This document shows positions 52,666-61,286 of a stretch of 64,000 nucleotides of DNA, one piece after another (within the stretch, counting starts at the first letter, position 1; each line of letters begins with the position of its first letter). The notes beneath the pieces are model-generated. The model was not told where the DNA came from and ran no database searches. It saw only the letters and a list, made by a program, of their open reading frames with translations. The position numbers and the translations under genes are program-made. The stretch covers positions 62,001 through 126,000 of the forward strand of contig LNDT01000005.1 in NCBI GenBank assembly GCA_001464715.1. Direction: 5' to 3'. This stretch comes from Bdellovibrionales bacterium Ga0074137. Lineage in GTDB: Bacteria; Bdellovibrionota; Bdellovibrionia; Bdellovibrionales; JAMPXM01.

Positions 52666-55419
52666 ATGATGTTTAAAAGCGGTTTCAATTTGATTATTAG
52701 TTTTTTAGTCATTGCGCTCTCATCCGTTTTCTTTGGGGTCTTCATTGGTTGTTCGTCGGTGACAAAAACCGAATCTGGCACCGACGCTTCAAAGGCGAGC
52801 GAGCCGTCGTCGAACCTTTTTCTGAGCCAGGCGAAAGCAAGAAAAGAGCGGCTTAGCGATGTCCGGTACGATCTCAACGTCGACCTAAGGTCGGCACTTT
52901 CAAAAGACCTTGATGCTAACTTTTCGGGCGTTCTTACTCTTCGTTTTAAATTGAAAGATACTGAGAGTGACCTCCGAGTGGACTTCCATGAAGGCGAACT
53001 GAGTGAGCTTGTCCTCAATTCTGTTCCGCAGACGAAGGATGTTATTCTTACGGCTAAGAAAAAATATTGGATCGATCTCCCCAAATCCGGTCTTCGGGTC
53101 GGAGAGAATGAAATTAAATTTTCATACATCCAGAAATATGCGCGCACAGGGCAGGGTCTTCACCGTTTTAGAGACCCCGTTGATAACCGCGTTTATCTTT
53201 ACTCTCAGTTTGAAACTTTTGAAGCCAATCGGTTTCTTCCCTGTTTTGACCAGCCTGACTTGCGGTCGGTCTTAACCCTTACCGCAGTCGCTCCCAAGGA
53301 ATGGGTCGTCGTCACAGGCGGAAAAGAGTTGTCAAAAAAGATTGCGGGTTCAGATCGCACTTGGACTTTTGAGCCGACGCTCGCTATTTCCACCTATCTG
53401 TTTTCACTTCACGCCGGGCCCTATGCGCTTTTCACCGACGTGCACCAACGTAAAGACGGAAGTCGCCTTCCGCTTCGATTCTACGTTCGCGAATCTTTAA
53501 AGTCGTATTTTCCCAGAAAAGATTTTTTCACGGCGACGAAACAGTCGCTTGGATTTTTTGAAAACTATTTTGAAGTTAAGTATCCGTTCTCGAAACTCGA
53601 TCAGCTCGTTGTTCCAGAGTTTAACTCTGGCGGTATGGAGAACGTCGCGGCCGTCACTTATTCAGAGTGGTTTATTCCTAGGTCGCCAATGACACGAGCG
53701 CAGCGTCGGGGCCTCTCCAATGTCGTGTTTCACGAAATTGCGCATATGTGGTTTGGCGACCTTGTGACCATGAGCTGGTGGAACGGGCTGTGGCTGAACG
53801 AGAGTTTTGCGACTTATATGGCTTTTCTTGGTCAGGCTGAAGCGAGTGAGTTTAAAGAGTCATGGCAGTCTTTCGGAGCAGGGATAAAACGCTACGCCTA
53901 CGTTGAAGACGCTATGGGGACGACACATCCAATTGAAGCGACAATTGATTCGGTCAAAGAGGCAGAGACTATATTTGACGGAATCACATACAATAAAGGT
54001 GCGGCCGTTTTAAAACAGCTGAACTTCTACATGACGCCTGAGGAATTCCAACGAGGCATAAGAGACTACTTTAAAACTTATGCTTTCAAAAACACCACGC
54101 TTGAAAATTTCATTGGATCTCTTCAAGCCCACACCAAAAAGGATCTGACCGTTTGGTCGGATCGATGGCTCCGGCAGTCAGGAACCGACCGAGTGACAGC
54201 GTCATGGCGTTGTGAGGCGGATCGGCTAAAATCCATCGACGTGGAGCTGCGTACGACCGAGGGCCGATTGAGTCGGCCTCAATCAGTGGAAGTCGGACTT
54301 TACAAAGCTGAAAATAAGAAGACGATCCTTAGCGATAAAATTCGAGTTGATTTTCAGAAGTCAGACGCGAATTCGGTGCAAACAGCGACCTTACGCGGCG
54401 ATTGGAATTGCCCGCAGTTTGTTTACCCAAACCACGATGATCACGGTTACGTGTCGGTGAATATTGATCCTGTCAGCCTCAGCTACATATCTTCAAACTT
54501 GTCCACGATCGCCGATCTCTCGACGCGGTCGATGGTGTGGAATGATCTTTGGAGAATGGTGCGAGATGTTGATTTGCCGCTAAAAGATTACGTCGCAGTT
54601 CTTTCTAAGAACTTTCCCACTGAAACCGACGAAGTTATTTTGCAGCAAGTTTTAAGAACTATGACGGGGTACGGTGGCAATGTCGTGAGTTACTGGCCGA
54701 CCGCGCCTGAGTCGAAAAAGGATTTAGCGACGTTCGTTAGCTCGATGGAGGCGGATTTCTTAAAGCGACTTGAGAGTTCGAGCTCGGGTTCAGATGAAGA
54801 AAAAATTTGGTTTCAAGCCTTTCTTCGGATGGCTGAAACGCCAAAAGCGATGGATCAAATGTACCGGTGGTACACAGCGGGTAAAGTTTCAAAAAAGTTT
54901 CCTCTCGATGTTGATCGTTCGTGGTCGATTGCCACGTCACTTCGGCGCTACAGTCACCCGAAGTCGGATATTGTTTTCGCACAGATGAAACAAAAAGATC
55001 AGTCGGATCGTGGTTTAAAGAATTCGCTCTCGACCGAAGTTGTTGCTCCTGAAATTGATCTTAAGAAAAAATGGGTGAGTGAATTCATGGTGAAGGCCCC
55101 TGAAAAAAAGCAGTCGCTTGAGGAGTCACAAGCTGTCTTGTACTCACTGTTCCCCAGGGAGCAGAGTGAAATGAAGACGTCTTTTTCTGAGGATTTTTTC
55201 CGCTATTTAGAGGCGAACCGAAATTCGGAAGACCAGCTTTTTGTCGGGTCTGTTCTAGAAAATCTTGCGCCGCTCAATTGTGAAGATGGTTTGTCTCGTC
55301 GATTGAAGGAACAAGTGAATGCTTACGGCGATATGAATCCGTCGTTCAAAAAGTCGTTCTTGATGAGTCTTGAAGAAGATGAGCTCTGCCAAAAAGTACG
55401 CAGAAAGAGTGGATTGTAA
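52666..55419 (+). CDS. M1-family aminopeptidase lipoprotein
   Basis: This 917-aa zinc aminopeptidase has an N-terminal signal with the lipobox FIGC, so it is likely tethered to a membrane outside the cytoplasm, unlike PepN. The M1 motifs are present: the exopeptidase motif GGMEN near residue 322 and the zinc motif HEIAHMWFGDLV with the third ligand Glu in WLNESFATYM. A following Tyr (GITYNKGA) is in the expected catalytic place. I chose the ATG at 52666, since upstream codons have no signal sequence. It lies just before tRNA-Leu. Confidence 0.92.
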   Translation: MMFKSGFNLIISFLVIALSSVFFGVFIGCSSVTKTESGTDASKASEPSSNLFLSQAKARKERLSDVRYDLNVDLRSALSKDLDANFSGVLTLRFKLKDTESDLRVDFHEGELSELVLNSVPQTKDVILTAKKKYWIDLPKSGLRVGENEIKFSYIQKYARTGQGLHRFRDPVDNRVYLYSQFETFEANRFLPCFDQPDLRSVLTLTAVAPKEWVVVTGGKELSKKIAGSDRTWTFEPTLAISTYLFSLHAGPYALFTDVHQRKDGSRLPLRFYVRESLKSYFPRKDFFTATKQSLGFFENYFEVKYPFSKLDQLVVPEFNSGGMENVAAVTYSEWFIPRSPMTRAQRRGLSNVVFHEIAHMWFGDLVTMSWWNGLWLNESFATYMAFLGQAEASEFKESWQSFGAGIKRYAYVEDAMGTTHPIEATIDSVKEAETIFDGITYNKGAAVLKQLNFYMTPEEFQRGIRDYFKTYAFKNTTLENFIGSLQAHTKKDLTVWSDRWLRQSGTDRVTASWRCEADRLKSIDVELRTTEGRLSRPQSVEVGLYKAENKKTILSDKIRVDFQKSDANSVQTATLRGDWNCPQFVYPNHDDHGYVSVNIDPVSLSYISSNLSTIADLSTRSMVWNDLWRMVRDVDLPLKDYVAVLSKNFPTETDEVILQQVLRTMTGYGGNVVSYWPTAPESKKDLATFVSSMEADFLKRLESSSSGSDEEKIWFQAFLRMAETPKAMDQMYRWYTAGKVSKKFPLDVDRSWSIATSLRRYSHPKSDIVFAQMKQKDQSDRGLKNSLSTEVVAPEIDLKKKWVSEFMVKAPEKKQSLEESQAVLYSLFPREQSEMKTSFSEDFFRYLEANRNSEDQLFVGSVLENLAPLNCEDGLSRRLKEQVNAYGDMNPSFKKSFLMSLEEDELCQKVRRKSGL

Positions 55420-55461
55420 GCTATAGGCTCAAAAATTAGGCATGTCCGCTGATAGGTTCAC

Positions 55462-55490
55462 TTGTGTCATCCGTGGGAATTGAATAGAGT
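55462..55490 (+). promoter_or_regulatory. Probable promoter of tRNA-Leu
   Basis: TTGTGT (55462-55467) and TAGAGT (55485-55490) are separated by exactly 17 bases, close to sigma-70 consensus. A GC-rich discriminator follows, as in stable RNA promoters. Transcription would begin about 11 bases before the mature tRNA. Confidence 0.5.
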
Positions 55491-55507
55491 ACCGAGGATC
55501 TTAGAAT

Positions 55508-55597
55508 GCTTCGGTGGCGAAACCGGTAGACGCACAGGACTTAAAATCCTGGGCTTCCGAAAGGGGCGTGCCGGTTCAAGTCCGGCCCGAAGCACCA
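55508..55597 (+). tRNA. tRNA-Leu (anticodon UAA), CCA encoded
   Basis: The cloverleaf is complete. The acceptor arm pairs GCTTCGG with CCGAAGC. The anticodon arm is CAGGA/TCCTG with loop CTTAAAA, giving anticodon TAA at 55542-55544. A long class II variable arm lies between 55552 and 55569, and the T-arm is GCCGG TTCAAGT CCGGC. The CCA end is encoded at 55595-55597. The 3' end is the attachment site of the mobile element whose recombinase gene ends inside the T-loop. Confidence 0.95.
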
Positions 55598-55604
55598 CTT
55601 TGAC
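55576..55604. other. Candidate attachment site (attL) at the tRNA 3' end
   Basis: The recombinase gene continues without interruption from the element into the last 22 bases of the tRNA gene and stops at a TGA that is the complement of the T-loop TTCA. The last six codons (GASGRT) are antisense to tRNA sequence. The crossover is therefore at or near this boundary, and the tRNA stays intact. The matching second copy must lie beyond the window. Confidence 0.55.
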
Positions 55605-57315
55605 AAGTATTCGAACTAAAATGCCCTAAAAATTGCGATGCGTTACCTGACTCAGAATCAGGTAACGCATTTTTTTTATCTAAATCCAATCTAAATGCTT
55701 CTGATACTGCTTGAGCTTTTTTATTCTGACTTACACTTTGATCATGCTTGATCAAAAATACTTTCACATAGGATTCGCCCACCTTGAAATGAACTTCAAA
55801 ACCATCAGGAATGATGTTGATTTTATGAACGAGAAATCTGATGACCTTCTGCCTGATTTTCAAATTATCATCACGCTTTAAAATTTCACTGACAGCTTTT
55901 AGAAATCTTTGAAAATCCTGCAATTCGCAAGGCTCATCTTTTATAAAACCCTCTGATTGCATTTTCGTTAATTTGCCTTGAGCTTCTTTTTTCTTTTCTT
56001 CTAATTTTTCCATCTGCTTGTAAACGGGTGTGGGAGAAATACTTTGCGGCAGCGATGAAAGTCTCTCGGCCAAAACTTCAAGCTGGCGATCCACATTGAA
56101 AACAATATGGTTATATTTTTCTGCCTCTTTTGACCCTGGATTATGCTGGTGTGCTCTTTTTGCAGAATTTAAAAGCTCTTGGGCGAATTTTTCTTCATTA
56201 AAAAGATTCATGATTTCGTTCCAAAGGGCAGGCTCTAAAAGTTTGGCTTGTACCCTGATCGGGAAGCAAGTTCTTTGTAGCCCCGGAACATGTGCACCCG
56301 GAACTGTGTTTGAGGCGTGTTCATAATATCCAACTTTGCAAGTTGCCCCATGGGCTGATTTTCCTACCATTCGGTCGCCACACTTTTTACAAAATACGAG
56401 TCCTGATAATTGATAAGGATATCTGTCTTCCATAAACTCTTTGTGCCTCCTATGATTCTTATTTAAAATTTCATTTGCCCGGTCAAAAGTTTCTCGGTCA
56501 ATGAGAGCAGGCCACACGGCTTGCGTTTCCTTACGCTCTCCATTTTGGGTGTAGGATTTAACTCCAATATAAAATTTTGACCTGATGATTTCACCCAGAT
56601 TTCTTACGGTGTAAAAGCCCATGCGTGTTCTAAGGCCACCGCCTTCACGCGCAGGCTTTACTCTAAAATGTTGCTGATTAAGCCACGAGGCCGCGCTTGC
56701 AAGAGTTCCCTCTCGAATAATAGCTTTAAATGCTGCATGGACTGAGGGTGCCCATTCTTCATCTATTACTAAATAGCCAGGTTTATCTTGAATTCGTTTG
56801 TAGCCAAATGGAATAGCGCCACCATTAAAAAGCCCGCGCTGGGCTCTGACATTAAAGTTTGCAGAAACCCTCTCTGAAATTTGGCGTCTTTCAAATTGCG
56901 CGATATTTGCAACCGTAAAAAGTACCATCTCGCCAGCCGCAGTTGTCGTATCAAAATTTTCCCTTAAGGATTGAAAGCCACAACCGTTATCTTTCATCAT
57001 CTGCCAGATGTCGGAAAAATCTTTAATTGATCTGGATATCCTAGAAAGTTCACTCACCATCACAAGATCCGTTTCACGCTTCCTGATCGCCATCAAAAGT
57101 TTTTGAAGCTCTGGACGATTGGTGTCTTTTCCGGATTTTGCACGATCAATGTAAACCGCCACGATGTCACCAAAATGGCCTTCCATATTTTTAAGTTTCA
57201 CAGCCATGCGAAGTCGCTCTTCCTGATTTTTAATACTCCCTTCAGGATTTGAAGCCTGCTCTTCTGTTGAAACTCTTATATAAAACGAAATTCGGCGTGC
57301 TTTAGAGGTTTTCAT
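55576..57315 (-). CDS. Large serine recombinase (probable element integrase)
   Basis: The 579-aa enzyme inserts or excises DNA by serine-mediated exchange. The catalytic domain (residues about 9-155) begins with FYIRVSTEEQ, with catalytic Ser16, and contains SRISRS. The recombinase domain follows with IPFGYKRI, then a zinc-ribbon region with FCKKCGDRM and later Cys, a coiled-coil-like part (about 400-470) and a basic tail. It overlaps the truncated resolvase gene upstream by 14 bases. The last codons and stop lie in tRNA-Leu. Large serine recombinases seldom use tRNA genes, so the site is notable. Confidence 0.92.
   Translation of the reverse strand: MKTSKARRISFYIRVSTEEQASNPEGSIKNQEERLRMAVKLKNMEGHFGDIVAVYIDRAKSGKDTNRPELQKLLMAIRKRETDLVMVSELSRISRSIKDFSDIWQMMKDNGCGFQSLRENFDTTTAAGEMVLFTVANIAQFERRQISERVSANFNVRAQRGLFNGGAIPFGYKRIQDKPGYLVIDEEWAPSVHAAFKAIIREGTLASAASWLNQQHFRVKPAREGGGLRTRMGFYTVRNLGEIIRSKFYIGVKSYTQNGERKETQAVWPALIDRETFDRANEILNKNHRRHKEFMEDRYPYQLSGLVFCKKCGDRMVGKSAHGATCKVGYYEHASNTVPGAHVPGLQRTCFPIRVQAKLLEPALWNEIMNLFNEEKFAQELLNSAKRAHQHNPGSKEAEKYNHIVFNVDRQLEVLAERLSSLPQSISPTPVYKQMEKLEEKKKEAQGKLTKMQSEGFIKDEPCELQDFQRFLKAVSEILKRDDNLKIRQKVIRFLVHKINIIPDGFEVHFKVGESYVKVFLIKHDQSVSQNKKAQAVSEAFRLDLDKKNALPDSESGNASQFLGHFSSNTCQSGASGRT
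55638..55677 (+). terminator. Strong intrinsic terminator for tRNA-Leu transcription
   Basis: A 13-bp perfect stem (ATGCGTTACCTGA with TCAGGTAACGCAT) closes a 7-base loop, CTCAGAA, and is followed by seven or eight T residues on the plus strand. It lies 40 bases after the tRNA, inside the last part of the recombinase gene on the other strand. It would end the tRNA transcript before it runs antisense into the integrase. Confidence 0.85.
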
Positions 57316-57679
57316 TTTTCACCTCACTTGGATTCAGATTCCAGAAATTTGAATCTATATTTTCGTGAGGACTGATAAACCTAAACTTCGAATCTCTCGC
57401 CAGATTTAAAAAGTTTGATAGACCTTTCATGGATCTAGAAATTCTGTTCATTCTTGCAACACAGACGACATTTATATTCCCAACTAGAATGTCATTTTTT
57501 AATCGTAAAAACTCTGGCCCACAGTTCATTCCAGATTGCTTAACGTCACAATAGATGCTGATGCGGGAATCCGCGAGACCGAATCTCTCAAGATTTTTCA
57601 GTAAACTTCGTTGTTGTTTTTGGATATCGCTTAGGCTCTCCGTAGCAGACCGTAAGTAAAAGGCGACTTTGCTAGTCAT
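57302..57679 (-). CDS. Resolvase-domain-only protein with Ser-to-Ala at the catalytic position
   Basis: The 125-aa product matches only the catalytic domain of the neighbouring recombinase. It shares the frame FYLRSATESLSDIQKQQRSL (integrase: FYIRVSTEEQ) and CVARMNRISRSMKGLSNFL (integrase: VSELSRISRSIKDFSDIW). In the YxRxST motif the catalytic serine is Ala12; the neighbouring residue is Ser11. The two arginines of the NRISR motif are kept. It should form a fold that dimerises but does not cut DNA. The start is ATG 57679, overlapping the previous stop, and its 3' end overlaps the integrase by 14 bases. Confidence 0.82.
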   Translation of the reverse strand: MTSKVAFYLRSATESLSDIQKQQRSLLKNLERFGLADSRISIYCDVKQSGMNCGPEFLRLKNDILVGNINVVCVARMNRISRSMKGLSNFLNLARDSKFRFISPHENIDSNFWNLNPSEVKNENL

Positions 57680-57894
57680 TTGCAACTCTCTTTCTCGTTG
57701 TGGCTAGATGCGCGACTAACAACGGAAATGGTTGCGACGGAAGAATCTATTGATTTATTAGAGCCTGGCTGACTACTGAGTTCATCATATATAAGTTGGC
57801 CTAAGTCCGCAAGTATTTCTGAAAATTCAGAATCCCTGATAACTTTCGGCATCAAGATAGTTCTTTGGACAGACCATTTTTTTCGTTTCGCCAT
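57676..57894 (-). CDS. Small 72-aa protein next to the recombinases
   Basis: I know no family. The basic N terminus (MAKRKKWSVQRTILMPKVI) is followed by a short helix with FSEILADLGQLIYDELSS and a Ser-rich tail. It overlaps the resolvase-like gene by four bases (ATGA), so the three genes are read together. Its size and place make it a candidate accessory or directionality factor for the integrase, but the sequence does not prove it. Confidence 0.6.
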   Translation of the reverse strand: MAKRKKWSVQRTILMPKVIRDSEFSEILADLGQLIYDELSSQPGSNKSIDSSVATISVVSRASSHNEKESCK

Positions 57895-57969
57895 TAGCCA
57901 AAATCCTCGATAAGAAAAATTTGCGAAACGAGTCTTTAAGAAACGGGGCTTAGACTTGAGAGTCTGGCT

Positions 57970-58443
57970 TTACTCTGATGTACTGTCTTTTTCTTCCGAA
58001 TGGGGAGACTCAAGATCCTCGCTACTTTCTGAATTTTTGCGCTTTCGTGGTTTTCGAATTTTCTGAACTGTAGGACCTGTTAATTCAGCCATGAATTCGC
58101 TGCTTTTCGCAAATAAGTCTTTAAGCGAAACCTCATTCCCGTTGTCTTTGGCAGCTCTGGCCTGATTCTGAAGCCAAGTCAGGCATTTCAGCACATCAAA
58201 GTGCGTCTTTCGAAGCTCATCTGTTTCAAGCTTGGAAAGCCCATTATCGTGAAGCTTTAAGATTAGATTTACCACATCACTTTTGCTGACTTCAGTAATC
58301 CCCTGAAGAGATTTGTTGGCCGTCGCAGTCAATGAATTCAACTTTTCTTTAAGATCCTCTTCAATTGTCACACGCTCTAAGGTTTTGTATGTTTTCTTGT
58401 CCTTTTTATTTTCTGTGTTTTGCGCATCATTTTGATCATTCAT
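57970..58443 (-). CDS. Element protein of unknown function, charged and partly disordered
   Basis: The 157-aa protein has an acidic/basic low-complexity N terminus and C terminus and a central helical part with VSKSDVVNLILKLHDNGLSK that could be a DNA-binding helix pair. I chose ATG 58443 because GGAGG lies six bases upstream; a longer frame to 58515 exists. It sits just after the small lipoprotein gene. A role as a DNA-binding accessory protein of transfer or maintenance is a guess. Confidence 0.65.
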   Translation of the reverse strand: MNDQNDAQNTENKKDKKTYKTLERVTIEEDLKEKLNSLTATANKSLQGITEVSKSDVVNLILKLHDNGLSKLETDELRKTHFDVLKCLTWLQNQARAAKDNGNEVSLKDLFAKSSEFMAELTGPTVQKIRKPRKRKNSESSEDLESPHSEEKDSTSE

Positions 58444-58444
58444 G

Positions 58445-58837
58445 TTAATCCTCCTTTGACCAAACGGCAGGACGCTCGATGAGATACTTCCAATGGCCTG
58501 AAATAAATTCGTCACCTGAGATTTGGTCAGGCACCCAAACCCTTCTAACTTCTGGGCGATTTAGTTTCGGTGCGAAGTCTTTTTGATTCGGGCCGGTTTT
58601 AAGTTCTCGTTCCTTTTTAATTTTCTCATTGCTTAGAAAATATCCAATGGCTCCGCCAATCAATACGCCAGCGGCGAGTGTGGAATTCTTTTGCGAATTG
58701 TTCTCTTGGTTATTTGCGACCGCACCGCCAACTCCCAGGCCAACAGTGGCACCGAGCAAGGTACCTTTTGGAATACTTGAGCAAGCCGTCGTAAAGTAAA
58801 TCATCGACATCAAAACATATTTAATTTTTAAATTCAT
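58445..58837 (-). CDS. Small glycine-zipper lipoprotein of the element
   Basis: The signal peptide ends in the lipobox TTAC. The mature part begins with GATVGLGVGGAVA and later AAGVLIGGAIGYFLS, a glycine-zipper pattern found in small envelope lipoproteins that insert in or associate with membranes. The C terminus has RVWVPDQISGDEFISGHWKY. The 130-aa form starts at ATG 58837 with GGAGACG upstream; a longer start is unlikely. It could be an entry-exclusion or pore-associated lipoprotein of the transfer system, by analogy only. Confidence 0.72.
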   Translation of the reverse strand: MNLKIKYVLMSMIYFTTACSSIPKGTLLGATVGLGVGGAVANNQENNSQKNSTLAAGVLIGGAIGYFLSNEKIKKERELKTGPNQKDFAPKLNRPEVRRVWVPDQISGDEFISGHWKYLIERPAVWSKED

Positions 58838-58930
58838 TTTTTCGTCTCCGTAAAACATGTAGGAGTAAGAGACTGAAGAAGAGAGAGGCTGATTGAGTAA
58901 GGGGCTAGTGAAACTTGAGGGGGTATAGAA

Positions 58931-59887
58931 TTAGGTTTTTGGGACCTTCGGTATTTTTTGATAAGTGACTGATTTTACGAAGCAACTAGCAAAATTCAGC
59001 AATACATTTTTTGGGTAACACTCCTGATGAATTTTGCCCGAACTCGTGAGGGTATTACTGAGGGAACTCGTGGGGGCTGTTTCAGGATGAGTGAGAAATC
59101 CTGACAAATATTTTGCTAAAGTCACTTCTCGAAGCTGGTCATTTTTAAATTTAGCCTGCCAAAGTTCTTTTTTAACTTCACTTGCGAGCAGGAATAAATG
59201 GTCATGAGGCTTAAGTGTTGAGTGCGCATGCACCAAGCTAAAGATTCGTTTAATTAAATTGGGACCTTCAACGACCCAAATAATTTTTTGAATTCCGTAG
59301 TGGTTGTCATAAGACTTGATAATCTCGACATAGTCACCATCATTTTTGGCGTGAAGCTCTACTTCCAAAGCCACAAACCTTTTTTCTGGACCAATTTCAA
59401 AGCGCCACAAACCATCGGGCCTTCGGCCTTTATCATTTTGAAGTCCTGGCGCAACACCCGAGAGATCCAGTGACAACAACTCTTGCTCAGTAATAAGGGT
59501 CACGCCTCTAGGAAGTTTCATAAACCAATCACCAAGTAGAATACTTGAAACTAGATGGTCGTGGTTTAAGCTTTGAGGCACAAAACCCATTGTTTTAAAA
59601 ATTTCGCCATTCGTCTGAACCAAGTAAGCCATTCCACGCCGATCAAGACCCCAATATCTATTTTGACTGCCATCAATTCCGCGCGTGAGAATAAATCCCT
59701 GCCGTCTGAGCTTATCGAGTCTGGTGTAACAGGTTCTCATTTTAATGTTTTTATAAAATAAAGTATGTAGAGTTCGAAAAGTTGCAGCTCTATGACGCCA
59801 CAAGAATTCAATCATCTGGTGATCTCGGTCAGATATTGTAACAGCTTTTCTGTGACCTTTTAATTCAAACGTTAATGGTTGGACCAT
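58931..59887 (-). CDS. Replication-relaxation family protein
   Basis: The 318-aa protein has an N-terminal winged-helix-like DNA-binding part (ISDRDHQMIEFLWRHRAATF, then TCYTRLDKLRRQGFILTRG) and a central nuclease-like region with RRPDGLWRFEIGPEKRFVAL and VELHAKNDG. This matches the replication-relaxation family found on plasmids and conjugative elements, often beside an FtsK-type ATPase. It overlaps that ATPase gene here by 23 bases. It may help start DNA processing for transfer. No classical relaxase is seen nearby. Confidence 0.8.
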   Translation of the reverse strand: MVQPLTFELKGHRKAVTISDRDHQMIEFLWRHRAATFRTLHTLFYKNIKMRTCYTRLDKLRRQGFILTRGIDGSQNRYWGLDRRGMAYLVQTNGEIFKTMGFVPQSLNHDHLVSSILLGDWFMKLPRGVTLITEQELLSLDLSGVAPGLQNDKGRRPDGLWRFEIGPEKRFVALEVELHAKNDGDYVEIIKSYDNHYGIQKIIWVVEGPNLIKRIFSLVHAHSTLKPHDHLFLLASEVKKELWQAKFKNDQLREVTLAKYLSGFLTHPETAPTSSLSNTLTSSGKIHQECYPKNVLLNFASCFVKSVTYQKIPKVPKT

Positions 59888-61286
59888 TGGTCTTCTCCGA
59901 TTTCATTTGAGGCTCCATGAGTTTTCTAACACCTTCTTCTGACAGATAAGGAGTTTGAACTTCATATTCGTCTGCACCTTTTTTAAAAATACTTCGACCC
60001 TTAATCTGTGGTAATTCACACGCAGCTTTTGATCCAAGGACTGCAAGGCTTCCGCCAATATCATTGATCCTAAAGCAAACAGTCGAAATCATATTGGATT
60101 TCACCTGAGCATCCACGATTGAACGGTCGGGCCTTTGGGTTGTGAGCACTAGATGAATGCCGCAAGATCTTCCAAGGCGAGAAATTTTCGACAGCGCTTC
60201 TCTTGAAGTTTTGACTTCTTCTTGGCTAAGAGCGCCACCAGAAAGTACAAGCTCTGCGAATTCATCCACAACGACAAAGATCCTGTGACCACAAGGGTCT
60301 TGGAGTTTTTGTTCTTTCGTCATTTCGCCAAATTTTTTACTTTGATGGTAAGACTTTAAGTCTTCAAAACCATGCTGCCTTAACAGTTCTGCGCGATTTT
60401 GAATTTCCGTCACAACTCCTGTTAAAATACTCGGAGCACTTTCGGGTCCTAACTGAAGCTCTAAGCGTTCCACGCTTGCAAAGCAGTTGTAGTCTCCCAT
60501 TTCTTTCAAATCGAAGAGCTTAACCACAGTCTCGGGATGATTGTATTTAAGAGTCGTCACCATTTGCCGGGTAAAGTAACTTTTTCCGCCGCCTGATTCC
60601 CCAGCAACAAGTAAATGAGGATCTTTGGTGAAATCAATTTCAAAATACGTGGTTCTATTTTTTCCGACCAAGAATCTATATCCATGGTAGCGATCAGCAT
60701 GATCAAAAGGTAAATGTTGTGGCATGGGGGTTGATGAAAATGTGATCTCAATAATTCCTTTATCCTGAACCATTTCAATATTGTCGATATAGACTTGCAA
60801 GTTGGCCTCAATGCGCTCTTTTTTTGACTTCCAGTCGCTAGTGCTCATGCCATTATTAGTCAGTCGCAGTTTCAGTGATTCACTATCCTTGGATTCAAGA
60901 CTGATAAAGCTTGGATACTCTTTGAGGGCATTTTGCAAACCGGATCTATCAAATGATTTCCGTAACTCAAAAATAAAGATAGTTCGAAGAGTCGCGTGGA
61001 AAATTCCATGATACAGAATTGGAGACGTTGCAATTAGAAATTGCAGAACTGAATAGAGCTTATGATTATAGAGATTTCCTTTGTCAAAATAGAATAAGAT
61101 TTTTCCGTCGAAGCCTAAGATAAAGATCACAAACATCAAGCATGTAGCAGCAAACTTCCAAATAACTTCCGGGTCTCCGCTCCAGGCTGCGCGGAAGGGT
61201 TCATAAATCACTCGGCCCAAGAACTGCGCCGTTAAGAGAAGCCTATCCATAAGCCAATTCTGATTTGATTTGGTTTCAATGCTCAC
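59865..61286 (-). CDS. FtsK/HerA-type DNA translocase, probable coupling protein
   Basis: The 473-aa protein has two N-terminal membrane segments (near residues 47-65 and 82-115) and an FtsK-like motor domain. Walker A is LLVAGESGGGKSYF, near residue 230. Walker B is RIFVVVDEFAELVL, and the following GIHLVLTTQRPDRSI and LPQIKGRSIF segments are typical of FtsK/SpoIIIE. The gamma domain of chromosomal FtsK is absent. Such TcpA-like ATPases drive DNA into the conjugation channel. It overlaps the TraB-like gene by four bases (ATGA). Confidence 0.88.
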   Translation of the reverse strand: MSIETKSNQNWLMDRLLLTAQFLGRVIYEPFRAAWSGDPEVIWKFAATCLMFVIFILGFDGKILFYFDKGNLYNHKLYSVLQFLIATSPILYHGIFHATLRTIFIFELRKSFDRSGLQNALKEYPSFISLESKDSESLKLRLTNNGMSTSDWKSKKERIEANLQVYIDNIEMVQDKGIIEITFSSTPMPQHLPFDHADRYHGYRFLVGKNRTTYFEIDFTKDPHLLVAGESGGGKSYFTRQMVTTLKYNHPETVVKLFDLKEMGDYNCFASVERLELQLGPESAPSILTGVVTEIQNRAELLRQHGFEDLKSYHQSKKFGEMTKEQKLQDPCGHRIFVVVDEFAELVLSGGALSQEEVKTSREALSKISRLGRSCGIHLVLTTQRPDRSIVDAQVKSNMISTVCFRINDIGGSLAVLGSKAACELPQIKGRSIFKKGADEYEVQTPYLSEEGVRKLMEPQMKSEKTNGPTINV

